From a virus, in IMG/VR virus record IMGVR_UViG_3300033571_011046, positions 1 through 31,633 of that record: DNA of 31,633 nt. One strand, 5' to 3'. Both the position numbers and the translations under genes were made by a program. The notes beneath the pieces were generated by a model. That model was not told the DNA's origin. It saw only the letters and a list, made by a program, of their open reading frames with translations, and ran no database searches. This document shows positions 1-6,887 of the stretch, one piece after another. Positions within the stretch are counted from its first letter, which is position 1. Each line of letters opens with the position of its first letter.

Positions 1-300
1 ACAACAACAACTACTACAACTGAATTATCATTTGCACCTATTTGTGTAAGTGAAGCAGGCACAACTGAAGTTAATGGTACATACACATATGCTGGTATGG
101 TTGAAGGAAAACCATTCTATGTAAAAGGAGACTATATGGTTAGAGTAAGTGGTGGTTTATGGGTAATAAAAGATAATACATTAGGTAGTGATAAATATGC
201 ATCTAATGACGTTACAGCTACACCAGATTTAGTAACTACATGGTTTACACTTAGTGGAATTGCACCTCTTCCAATAGTAACAGCTGGTGCATGTCCATAA
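1..300 (+). CDS. C-terminal part of a tail-fibre-like protein with poly-Thr linker (5' truncated)
   Basis: An open frame runs from the first base of the window to a TAA at 298-300, so the start lies outside and only about 99 residues are visible. It opens with a run of seven threonines, typical of flexible linkers in large extracellular or fibre proteins. A compact domain of about 85 residues follows, rich in Gly, Tyr and Thr (GTYTYAGM, KPFYVKGDY, SGGLWVI) and ending in TAGACP. The internal ATG at 97 is only a methionine within the frame. Its position at the head of a block of fibre genes, 14 nt before the next small gene, suggests a virion appendage or a surface-binding domain. No specific family is recognised. 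That the frame is coding is clear; the role is inferred from composition and neighbours. Confidence 0.75.
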   Translation, partial: TTTTTTTELSFAPICVSEAGTTEVNGTYTYAGMVEGKPFYVKGDYMVRVSGGLWVIKDNTLGSDKYASNDVTATPDLVTTWFTLSGIAPLPIVTAGACP

Positions 301-314
301 AATAATAATTAAAA

Positions 315-440
315 ATGGCAAAAGGTAAAATTACAGACTCTAGAAAAATCAGCTTTGGAAAAAGAAAGAAAGGAAAAGCTGCAAAATCTAAAGGACCAAA
401 AGATAAGAAATTATCTAAATATAGAGGACAAGGAAGATAA
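315..440 (+). CDS. 41-aa very basic small phage protein
   Basis: A short ORF that opens ATG GCA AAA GGT and ends with TAA at 438-440. The product is 41 residues with about 17 Lys/Arg, beginning MAKGKITDSRKISFGKRKKG and ending KYRGQGR. The start follows an A-rich stretch (AATAATAATTAAAA), as at other genes here. The uniform basic composition without a fold-forming hydrophobic core suggests a nucleic-acid-binding or virion-packaged peptide. The Phe-Gly-Lys-Arg-Lys centre and KYRGQGR tail look like a conserved small-protein family of tailed phages, but this is recollection of pattern and not a search result. It sits between two structural-type genes and reads in the same direction. Confidence 0.65.
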   Translation: MAKGKITDSRKISFGKRKKGKAAKSKGPKDKKLSKYRGQGR

Positions 441-477
441 TTAATTAAAATAAACCCTTCTTCCATTCGGGTTAGAA

Positions 478-732
478 ATGGATGCTACAATTATGAAAGA
501 CAAAGGTATAGACAAAGGTCTTATTAGAGAGTTTGAGACCTCTAAAAAACAGTACAAGGGAATCTTTGGATTTAGAAAACTCTTCTGGGATTATCTCAAA
601 AAACTGAATGTCCCTTTCTCTGATCCTTGCTGTGAAACTGCATCTGATGCAATTACTCCAGTAGGATTAAATGCTCAAGGTCAATTAGTCTACTGGAACA
701 AAGAAACTAAAGAGTGGACGTTAATTGACTAA
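478..732 (+). CDS. Small 84-aa protein, probable virion-associated
   Basis: The product has 84 residues. The N-terminal half is Lys-rich and amphipathic, with KQYKGIFGFRKLFWDYLKKL in the middle. The C-terminal half carries SDPCCETAS and then a short beta-rich tail (GLNAQGQLVYWNKETKEW). That tail resembles the hydrophobic strand-turn modules at the ends of small fibre or tail-associated proteins, but no family can be named. There is no signal peptide or membrane segment. It is followed after 19 nt by a strong terminator, so it closes the transcription unit that includes the fibre end at 1-300 and the basic peptide. A weak inverted repeat (AACCC at 453-457, GGGTT at 469-473) lies just before the ATG and could affect initiation. 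Function unknown. Confidence 0.7.
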   Translation: MDATIMKDKGIDKGLIREFETSKKQYKGIFGFRKLFWDYLKKLNVPFSDPCCETASDAITPVGLNAQGQLVYWNKETKEWTLID

Positions 733-751
733 TTTCCCTTTAAAAAAATAG

Positions 752-797
752 AAAGAGATATTCTAGATTCCTTTGAATTTAGATATCTCTTTTTTTT
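752..797 (+). terminator. Strong rho-independent terminator
   Basis: A ten-base stem, AAAGAGATAT (752-761) with ATATCTCTTT (783-792), continues inward as CTAGATTC (763-770) with GAATTTAG (775-782), including one G-U pair and one bulged T at 762, and closes on a CTTT loop. It runs straight into eight Ts (790-797). It ends only 12 nt before the next start codon at 810. Confidence 0.85.
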
Positions 798-809
798 AAT
801 ATTAAATTT

Positions 810-1619
810 ATGACTGAAGAAATTCAAAAACTAATTGAGAAATTAGAAAAAAAGATAAAGTGTTTATCCTGTGAAATAAAAGACCTAGAAGTAAATGGAG
901 TTCCAGGTCCCCCCGGACAAGATGGAGCAGATGGTCAAGACGGAGCAGATGCTTTATGGAATTTTACTGGAGCATATAATATAGGTGCATCTTATGCAAT
1001 TGGAGATGTAGCTACATATAATGGAGAAACTTGGTACCGCATTAATGGTAATGGAGGTAATGTTGGAGATACTCCTATTGAGGGACCATTTTGGACTTTA
1101 ATTGCACAAAAAGGTGCTGATGGACAAGATGGAGCAGATGGACAAGATGGTGCACCTGGTGGATTTGGTGCTTATGGTTCATGGTATAGTACTGTAGATC
1201 AAATAAATACAGAAAATGGTACATTACCAATGACTGTAAATACTACAGATTTTGCTAATGATGTACTCATAGATGGTATTACTAATTCACAAATTACCTT
1301 TGTACAAGCAGGAAAGTATAATATTCAATTTTCAGCTCAATTCCACAATACAGGTGGTGGTGGTTCAGGAACTATTGTAAATATATGGTTTGCTAAAAAT
1401 GGAACACCTATTCCTGATAGTAACACTAGAGTTACAGTGAATACAAACAGTCCTTACGTTGTAGCTGCTTGGAATTACTTTGTTAGTGCAAATGCTGGAG
1501 ACTATTTCCAAATAATGTGGACTACTGATAATGCAAATATTATTCTTGAAAGAGAGAATGCTAATCCAATTCATCCAGCAATACCTTCAGTAATTATTAC
1601 AGTTAACCAAATAGGATAA
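810..1619 (+). CDS. Collagen-like fibre protein with CBM-like domain and C-terminal jelly-roll
   Basis: The product has 269 residues. Residues 1-27 form a short charged coiled coil with two cysteines (KCLSCEIKDLE). A collagen-like Gly-X-Y stretch follows at about 30-47 (GPPGQDGADGQDGAD). Residues about 48-95 form a small Trp/Tyr-rich module (WNFTGAY, DVATYNGETWYRI, FWTLIAQ) resembling family 5/12 carbohydrate-binding modules. A second Gly-X-Y run precedes the last 140 or so residues, which have the alternating hydrophobic strands of a TNF/C1q-like jelly-roll, a common trimeric tip of fibres. The architecture fits a homotrimeric phage fibre that binds a cell-surface glycan. It starts 12 nt after a terminator, so it opens a new unit with the next three genes. 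The domain calls are by pattern; the collagen repeats are unambiguous. Confidence 0.8.
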   Translation: MTEEIQKLIEKLEKKIKCLSCEIKDLEVNGVPGPPGQDGADGQDGADALWNFTGAYNIGASYAIGDVATYNGETWYRINGNGGNVGDTPIEGPFWTLIAQKGADGQDGADGQDGAPGGFGAYGSWYSTVDQINTENGTLPMTVNTTDFANDVLIDGITNSQITFVQAGKYNIQFSAQFHNTGGGGSGTIVNIWFAKNGTPIPDSNTRVTVNTNSPYVVAAWNYFVSANAGDYFQIMWTTDNANIILERENANPIHPAIPSVIITVNQIG

Positions 1620-1621
1620 AT

Positions 1622-2065
1622 ATGAAAAATGTTTTATTATTTATATTATTTCTCTTAATAACAAATATTAGTTATTCTCAACAATTCCAATCTACAAAAG
1701 AAAGAAATGAGAATAAGCCTAAATTATTTGATAAACATGATACAGAATCTTTTGTCCATAATAATTTTTTTAACAGTATATCTTCTGTAAAATTAGGAGA
1801 TAAAGTTACAATACAAGTATCACAAAAGTATATTTTTAAAGGTATAGTAACTATCCTTCATGAAACAGTAGACTATCGCACAATTTCTGTTGATTCAGAA
1901 GAATTACCTACTTTGAGACTTATAGTATCTCATACAAGTGAAGATAAATATTATGGAATAATTGCATGTTTAAATCATAAAGATGTTCTAGTATTAAAAC
2001 AAAATGAAACATCTAAGAAATATGTATGGCTTAAAAAAGAAATAGCTGATATTTTACCTGACTAA
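1622..2065 (+). CDS. Small secreted protein with signal peptide
   Basis: The product has 147 residues. The N-terminus (MKNVLLFILFLLITNISYSQ) is a type I signal peptide, with a basic start, a hydrophobic core and SYSQQ at the cleavage region, a form common in Bacteroidota exported proteins. There is no lipobox Cys and no further membrane segment. The mature part has a polar lead (about 22-45) and then a beta-rich domain of about 100 residues (LGDKVTIQVSQKYIFKGIVTI, TLRLIVSHTSEDKYYGIIAC). It lies 2 nt after the fibre gene and 1 nt before the T9SS protease gene, so all three are very likely co-translated. It could be a partner, inhibitor or chaperone of the protease. That is inference from adjacency; no family is recognised. 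Confidence 0.7.
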   Translation: MKNVLLFILFLLITNISYSQQFQSTKERNENKPKLFDKHDTESFVHNNFFNSISSVKLGDKVTIQVSQKYIFKGIVTILHETVDYRTISVDSEELPTLRLIVSHTSEDKYYGIIACLNHKDVLVLKQNETSKKYVWLKKEIADILPD

Positions 2066-2066
2066 T

Positions 2067-3680
2067 ATGAAAAAACTACTATTATTAATACTTTTATTTA
2101 CTAGTGCAAAAGCACAGGTTCCTTATGGATTAAATAGTAATCCATCAGCTAGACCTACCGCTTTTTTAGATTTTGACGGTCAAACAGTGGATGATCCATA
2201 TTGGAGACCTTTTAATGGTGATTCTATTGTATTTTGTAGACCATCAATTTTAAGTAATGCTTCAATGATAAAGGTTTTTAATCATGTTGCAGAAGATTTT
2301 AGAGTATTTAATATCAATATTACTACAGACTCATCTGTTTACTTTGCAGCACCTATAACAAAACGAATGAGAGTAATAATAACACCAACATTTCAATTTT
2401 ATGGTACTGCTGGAGGTGTTGCATATATTGAATCCTTTAGTTGGGGTTTAGATGTTCCCTGTTTTGTATTTGATACATTGTTATCCCGTGAAGATAAGGC
2501 TGTTGCTGAAGCAGTATCACATGAAATTGGTCATACACTAGGTTTATATCATCAAGCAAGATATAGAAATTTAGGAACTGATAGTTGTAGATTTTTAGAG
2601 GAATATAATTCAGGTAGAGGAAGTGGGGATATAGCATGGGCACCTATTATGGGAAATTCTTATGATAGGAACATGGGATTATGGCATATTGGTACGGCTT
2701 CAATAGGTTGTAATTTTCCACAAAATGATTTAACTGTAATAACTAGTACAATAAATGGCATAACATATAGAGCAGATGATCACGGAAACACAATTAATAC
2801 ATCAAGTCCTGTAACAATAACAAATGGGAACTATTCTGTTGGAGGTATAATAAATGATAGTGTAGATGTTGATTATTTTCAATTTCAACTTAATACACCT
2901 GGAAGATTTATAGGAAATATAAATCCTTTTAATTCTGGACCTCCAAACATAAGATCTGGCCTTTTAATAGGAGTTATAAATTATAATGGAAATGTTGATT
3001 TAGAAGTTACTCTTTTTAAAAATAATACGCAAATAAGGACTTATAATCCAGCAACATTATTAAATGTATCAATTGATACATTATTAGATGCAGGTAGATA
3101 TTCTTTAAAAGTTAATAGTGTAGGAAATACTAATATTTTCAAAAGTGGAATGTTAGGTAGTTATACATTGACCGGATCTTTTGGAGGATCAGTAGTAGTT
3201 CCAATATATAGTTTAGAATTAAAAAATACCAATAATAAACTACATTGGAAAATAGTTGCAGACGAACCTATAGCAAATCTATATCTTGAATATTCATATA
3301 ATGCAATAGACTTTGAGTTTTTTAAAAATGTAAGTGGATTAACTGCATCTACAAATAAACTAAACTCAACAAAAACTATATACTACAGATTAGTTGCAAA
3401 AACTTTATCTGGAACAACTTATTATTCAAACATAGTTTACAGTAGAACTACAGAAAATAAAAGATATAATATAGTATCTAATACTATAGATAATCAATTA
3501 ACAATAAATTCAAATAAAATATATGACTGGACTATATATGATATAAGTGGAAGAAAAATAAGAGTAGGAAAAATTACAATTGGTACAAACACAATAGATA
3601 TTAACTTAAATAAAGGAACTTATATAATTTTTCTTAGTGATAATAACAATATTTTTACAGAAAAAATAATAAAACTATAA
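2067..3680 (+). CDS. T9SS-exported metzincin-type zinc metalloprotease
   Basis: The product has 537 residues. Residues 1-16 are a signal peptide (MKKLLLLILLFTSAKA, Gln next). The catalytic part (about 18-215) carries the full metzincin zinc site HEIGHTLGLYH, with ligands H152, H156 and H162 and general base E153, followed by a likely Met-turn (PIMG, M195). Residues about 230-375 (DVDYFQFQL, GNVDLEVTLF) resemble a bacterial pre-peptidase C-terminal domain. Residues about 380-455 (LHWKI, YSYNAIDFEFF, YYRLVA, YYSNIVY) look like the Ig/FN3-like module that often precedes sorting signals. Residues 467-537 are a T9SS type A sorting domain (WTIYDISGRKI, LNKGTYIIFLSD, final KIIKL). Family knowledge predicts Sec export and then T9SS transport to the host surface or medium. 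Its location between two tail-fibre genes is unusual. The protease and sorting assignments are strong; the substrate is unknown. Confidence 0.85.
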   Translation: MKKLLLLILLFTSAKAQVPYGLNSNPSARPTAFLDFDGQTVDDPYWRPFNGDSIVFCRPSILSNASMIKVFNHVAEDFRVFNINITTDSSVYFAAPITKRMRVIITPTFQFYGTAGGVAYIESFSWGLDVPCFVFDTLLSREDKAVAEAVSHEIGHTLGLYHQARYRNLGTDSCRFLEEYNSGRGSGDIAWAPIMGNSYDRNMGLWHIGTASIGCNFPQNDLTVITSTINGITYRADDHGNTINTSSPVTITNGNYSVGGIINDSVDVDYFQFQLNTPGRFIGNINPFNSGPPNIRSGLLIGVINYNGNVDLEVTLFKNNTQIRTYNPATLLNVSIDTLLDAGRYSLKVNSVGNTNIFKSGMLGSYTLTGSFGGSVVVPIYSLELKNTNNKLHWKIVADEPIANLYLEYSYNAIDFEFFKNVSGLTASTNKLNSTKTIYYRLVAKTLSGTTYYSNIVYSRTTENKRYNIVSNTIDNQLTINSNKIYDWTIYDISGRKIRVGKITIGTNTIDINLNKGTYIIFLSDNNNIFTEKIIKL

Positions 3681-3682
3681 AT

Positions 3683-6145
3683 ATGCAACTGGAAGAATTA
3701 ATAAAAAGTATAAACTCTAAATTTAAAAAAGTATATTGTAAAATAGAGGCTTTAGAAGATGGTCCAGGAGTATCTAATGAATGGGGTAGTATTACAGGGA
3801 ATCTTTCTGATCAAAACGATTTACAAAATGCATTAAATGGTAAAGTACCAACGTCTAGAACTTTAACAATTAATGGAGTAACACAAAATCTATCTGGAAA
3901 TAGAATATGGACAATAAGCACAACTCCTGGAACTAGACAGATAACAATTAATGGAGTAACTCAAGATTTATCATTAAATAGAACTTGGAATGTAGGGGAT
4001 CTTACAAGTGCAACAGCTGCGTCAACATATGTACCTCTAACTCGTACTATTACTATTAATGGAACAACATTAGATTTATCAGCTAATAGATCTTGGACTA
4101 TCTCTGCAGGAATTACTCTTACTACTGTAGGAACATCAGGTGCTGCTACATTAACAGGAAGCACTTTAAATATTCCTCAATACTCAGGAGGTACAGGATC
4201 AGTTGCTACATTAGGAACATCATTATATTCTACAAACCCTGCTACTAGCGGATTTAATACTAATGAGGGTATATTTTTAGGTGTTAATGCAGGAAGTGGT
4301 GCATCAAATGCTCAATATTCTGTGTTTTTAGGTTCAGGAGCAGGTAGTGGAGCAACTAGTGCAGTACTTTCAAATTTTTTTGGAAGAGCATCAGGTTCAA
4401 ATGCAACAAATGCTTCATTTTCAAATTTTTTAGGTGATTTTGCTGGACTAAATGCATCAGCTGCTAATAATTCTAACTTTTTAGGTAATGAAGCTGGTAT
4501 GAATGCAACAAATGCTTCAAACGCAAACTTCTTAGGTAATCAAGCTGGTAAAGGTGCAAATGGTGCATCAAATTGTAATTTTCTAGGATCTAATTCAGGA
4601 CAAAATACAAGTAATGTATCTAATTCTAATTTTCTAGGTTCACAAGCTGGAATCAACGCAACTAATGCAAATAATTCAAACTTTTTAGGTGCAAGCTCTG
4701 GTTATTTTGCAACGAATGCCAATTATTCAAACTTTATTGGTACAAACGCTGGTTATCAAGCTACTGGTGCGGCTAATTCTAATTTTTTGGGTCAAAATTC
4801 AGGATTTCAAGCTACTGGTGCAGATCGTTCAAACTTTTTAGGTCTTCAAGCTGGTCAAGGAGCTACTAATGCAAATAATTCTAACTTTTTGAGTTATAAT
4901 GCTGGATTTGGAGCAACTAGTGCTAACAACTCTAACTTTTTGGGTATTTCTGCAGGTAGTGGTGCAATAAATGCTAATAATTCAAATTTTATAGGTAATA
5001 GTGCAGGTTTTCAAGCAACTAGTGCAAATGCTTCAAACTTTTTGGGTCCTAATGCAGGTAATGCTGCTACAAACGCTAATTTATCAAATTTTATAGGTTC
5101 TGCTGCTGGCAATAGTGCAACTAATGCTGCTCGTTCTAATTTTTTTGGTCAAGTTGCTGGTCAAAATGCTACCAATGCAGTTGATTCAAATTTTCTAGGA
5201 TCATTTGCAGGTAATGGTGCAACAGGTGCTTCAGGTTCCAACTTCTTAGGTCAAGCAGCAGGTGAAACTGCAACTGGTGCAAGTGCTTCAAACTTTTTAG
5301 GTAGCAATGCAGGTTATCAAGCAACAAATGCTAATAACTCAAATTTTTTAGGTGGTGGTGCAGGTAGATCTGCAAGTAGTGCAGACAACTCAAACTTTTT
5401 AGGTAACTCTGCTGGATTCGGTGCTACAAATGCAAATAATTCTAACTTTTTAGGTTCTCAAGCAGGTAGTTATGCAACTGGTTCTAATTATTCTAATTTC
5501 TTAGGTAGAAATGCAGGTCTAAATGCTACAAATGCATATGATTCTAATTTTTTAGGTCAAAGTGCTGGTAATGGGGCAAGTAATGCATTTGCTTCTAACT
5601 TTTTAGGATATAATGCAGGAATTAATGCAACTGGTGGATTTTTCTCTAACTTTTTAGGATTTCAAAGTGGTATATTTGCAACAAATGCTTCATTCGCAAA
5701 TTTTTTAGGTGCGAATGCTGGTAATAATGCAACGAATGCAGGTAATTCAAATTTTATAGGCGGTAGTGCAGGTTTATCAGCTACAAATGCATCTAGTTCT
5801 AATTTTATAGGTGGTAGTGCAGGTAGTGGAGCTACTGATGCTAATAACTCAAATTTTTTAGGTAGTCAAGCGGGACAAGGTGCAACAACAGCTTTTCATT
5901 GTAATTTCTTTGGTACTAATGCTGGTAGAAACTCAACTGGAAATAATGTTAATGCATTTGGTAACAATGCTGGTAATGGTAATGCATTATCAGGAATGAC
6001 TATATTTTCTAATACATCTCTTCCTTCTTATACAGATAGAGCTGCTGCTGTTGCAGCAATTACTGTACCTCTTGGAGCTGTAGCAGGAAATACATATTTA
6101 TATTATAATCAAACCACCTTTGCTATTGAAGGTGTAAGACTTTAA
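3683..6145 (+). CDS. Giant repeat fibre with 33 seventeen-residue solenoid repeats
   Basis: The product has 820 residues. Residues 1-30 form a short coiled coil with one Cys (KKVYCKIEALEDGPG), resembling the start of the collagen-like fibre at 810. Residues 59-141 hold three copies of a unit with TINGVTQ/TINGTT and NRxW motifs. Residues 198-758 are 33 consecutive, unbroken 17-residue repeats with consensus FLGxxAGxxATxAxxSN. The last 60 residues form a non-repetitive cap (TDRAAAVAAITVPLGAVAG, GNTYLYYNQ). Repeats of this length with fixed Gly, Ala and Asn positions recall the YadA-type left-handed beta-roll, so a trimeric beta-solenoid shaft is likely. Residue pairs 4-5, 8-9 and 14-15 vary between repeats. 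It sits 2 nt after the protease gene. It is probably a long virion fibre or decoration fibre. Confidence 0.8.
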   Translation: MQLEELIKSINSKFKKVYCKIEALEDGPGVSNEWGSITGNLSDQNDLQNALNGKVPTSRTLTINGVTQNLSGNRIWTISTTPGTRQITINGVTQDLSLNRTWNVGDLTSATAASTYVPLTRTITINGTTLDLSANRSWTISAGITLTTVGTSGAATLTGSTLNIPQYSGGTGSVATLGTSLYSTNPATSGFNTNEGIFLGVNAGSGASNAQYSVFLGSGAGSGATSAVLSNFFGRASGSNATNASFSNFLGDFAGLNASAANNSNFLGNEAGMNATNASNANFLGNQAGKGANGASNCNFLGSNSGQNTSNVSNSNFLGSQAGINATNANNSNFLGASSGYFATNANYSNFIGTNAGYQATGAANSNFLGQNSGFQATGADRSNFLGLQAGQGATNANNSNFLSYNAGFGATSANNSNFLGISAGSGAINANNSNFIGNSAGFQATSANASNFLGPNAGNAATNANLSNFIGSAAGNSATNAARSNFFGQVAGQNATNAVDSNFLGSFAGNGATGASGSNFLGQAAGETATGASASNFLGSNAGYQATNANNSNFLGGGAGRSASSADNSNFLGNSAGFGATNANNSNFLGSQAGSYATGSNYSNFLGRNAGLNATNAYDSNFLGQSAGNGASNAFASNFLGYNAGINATGGFFSNFLGFQSGIFATNASFANFLGANAGNNATNAGNSNFIGGSAGLSATNASSSNFIGGSAGSGATDANNSNFLGSQAGQGATTAFHCNFFGTNAGRNSTGNNVNAFGNNAGNGNALSGMTIFSNTSLPSYTDRAAAVAAITVPLGAVAGNTYLYYNQTTFAIEGVRL
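3857..4105 (+). repeat. Three coding repeats of the TINGV/NRxW fibre module
   Basis: Three related units inside the fibre gene begin at 3857, 3935 and 4043, each encoding R-x-x-T-I-N-G-(V/T)-T-x-x-L-S-x-N-R-x-W. The first two are close in nucleotide sequence (ACAATTAATGGAGTAAC in both), which implies fairly recent duplication. The spacing is uneven (78 and 108 nt). Confidence 0.75.
4274..5956 (+). repeat. 33 tandem 51-bp coding repeats (17-aa units)
   Basis: Counting from the Phe codon at 4274, 33 units of exactly 51 bp run without an indel to 5956. Each encodes the FLGxxAGxxATxAxxSN pattern. Framework positions (F1, G3, G7, A10, N17) are nearly invariant in protein, while codons drift freely. 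This indicates old repeats held by structural selection, not a recent amplification. The last unit is degenerate and is followed by a partial one (FGNNAGNGN). Confidence 0.9.
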
Positions 6146-6171
6146 TTCTTTAATCTTAAAATAAAATAAAA

Positions 6172-6405
6172 ATGAAAATTACATTTGAAAGCCCAAAAGA
6201 AGTCGTTGTTGTAAAAGAACTAAAAAGAACAGTAGGTGAAATAACTGTTACAGAAGTAGTAGACTATCCAGAAAGAAAATCAGTAAAAGCCTTTACATTA
6301 GAACTAGGTGTATTTGACCTATGGGAAGGTGCTGCTTATGATGCTATTGGTCAATGGACTGATACAGATGTTATTAATAGAATAACAGAAATTGTTAATT
6401 CGTAA
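6172..6405 (+). CDS. Small 77-aa acidic protein of unknown function
   Basis: The product has 77 residues and starts at an ATG preceded by an A-rich stretch (AAAATAAAATAAAA). The N-terminal half is beta-rich with alternating Val (PKEVVVVKELKRTVGEITVT). The C-terminal half contains Trp-rich helix-like sequence (LGVFDLWEGAAYDAIGQWTD) and ends VINRITEIVNS. There is no signal peptide or membrane segment. It is the last plus-strand gene, 26 nt after the giant fibre and just before the convergent terminator. Placement suggests a virion or fibre-assembly role, but nothing in the sequence establishes it. Confidence 0.7.
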   Translation: MKITFESPKEVVVVKELKRTVGEITVTEVVDYPERKSVKAFTLELGVFDLWEGAAYDAIGQWTDTDVINRITEIVNS

Positions 6406-6412
6406 TAATCTT

Positions 6413-6457
6413 TTTAAAAAAAAATAAGGGAGAAGAACTTAATCTTCTCCCTTTTTT
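6413..6457. terminator. Bidirectional terminator between convergent gene blocks
   Basis: The stem is GGGAGAAGA (6428-6436) with TCTTCTCCC (6443-6451), and the loop is six bases. Ts at 6452-6457 serve plus-strand transcripts. A run of As upstream (about 6415-6424, TTATTTTTTTTT when read on the minus strand) serves minus-strand transcripts. It separates the last plus-strand gene from the last minus-strand gene. Confidence 0.9.
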
Positions 6458-6473
6458 ATTGGTTTGTTGGTTA

Positions 6474-6827
6474 TTATTTACTTGAATGTAACTTCTTTTT
6501 TAGATTTTCTATCTCTAAATGTAAGTTATGAGCTTTAAGAAAAACTTTTTCTTTAATAGCTTGCTGAAGTTCATTATCAAGTTTTTTCATTAACTTCTCT
6601 TCCTCTGACTGATATTTTTCAGAGGAGAATTCTGATCCAATTGGATATCCATATTTATCAAAATGAACAGTGATCTTAGTAGCAATATTATTTACTACTG
6701 TATCAAACTCTCTAGTAAAAGAAGGAACAGTTTTTTTGTTTCTCATCCATTCTGCTAGATCAAAAAGAGGCTCATTCTGGAATAAAGAATCCATTTCTCT
6801 ATCAAATTTTTCAAATAGTCTTGACAT
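6474..6827 (-). CDS. 117-aa protein with C-terminal UVR-like helical hairpin
   Basis: The product has 117 residues. The N-terminal 60 are mixed (LFEKFDREMDSLF, LAEWMRNKK). The C-terminal 45 form a charged helical segment (KLDNELQQAIKEKVFLKAHN, then LEIENLKKKL). The spacing of Leu, Ala and Phe matches the UVR-type helical hairpin of UvrB, UvrC and McsA, which mediates protein-protein contact. This match is suggestive only. It is the last gene of the minus-strand block, 60 nt after the preceding gene and just before the shared terminator. Its ATG follows CTAAATTTTATTTTT, an A/T-rich element also seen at other starts in this block. No enzymatic motif is visible. Confidence 0.65.
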   Translation of the reverse strand: MSRLFEKFDREMDSLFQNEPLFDLAEWMRNKKTVPSFTREFDTVVNNIATKITVHFDKYGYPIGSEFSSEKYQSEEEKLMKKLDNELQQAIKEKVFLKAHNLHLEIENLKKKLHSSK

Positions 6828-6887
6828 AAAAATAAAATTTAGGTACTATATATAGTTCAAAATCTATGCAATCTATAATAACTGACA

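Noticed and set aside
251-466. Minus-strand 71-aa ORF overlapping the basic peptide gene
   Set aside because: It lies opposite the coding plus-strand genes, with no start context or domain. It is a shadow.
3961-4164. Minus-strand ORF of 67 aa within the fibre repeat region
   Set aside because: It is the complement of the TINGV repeats of the fibre gene and has no independent support.
4274-5956. Regular 51-bp repeats resembling a CRISPR or satellite array
   Set aside because: There are no unique spacers between identical repeats. The repeats lie in one open frame and are conserved in protein, not in DNA.
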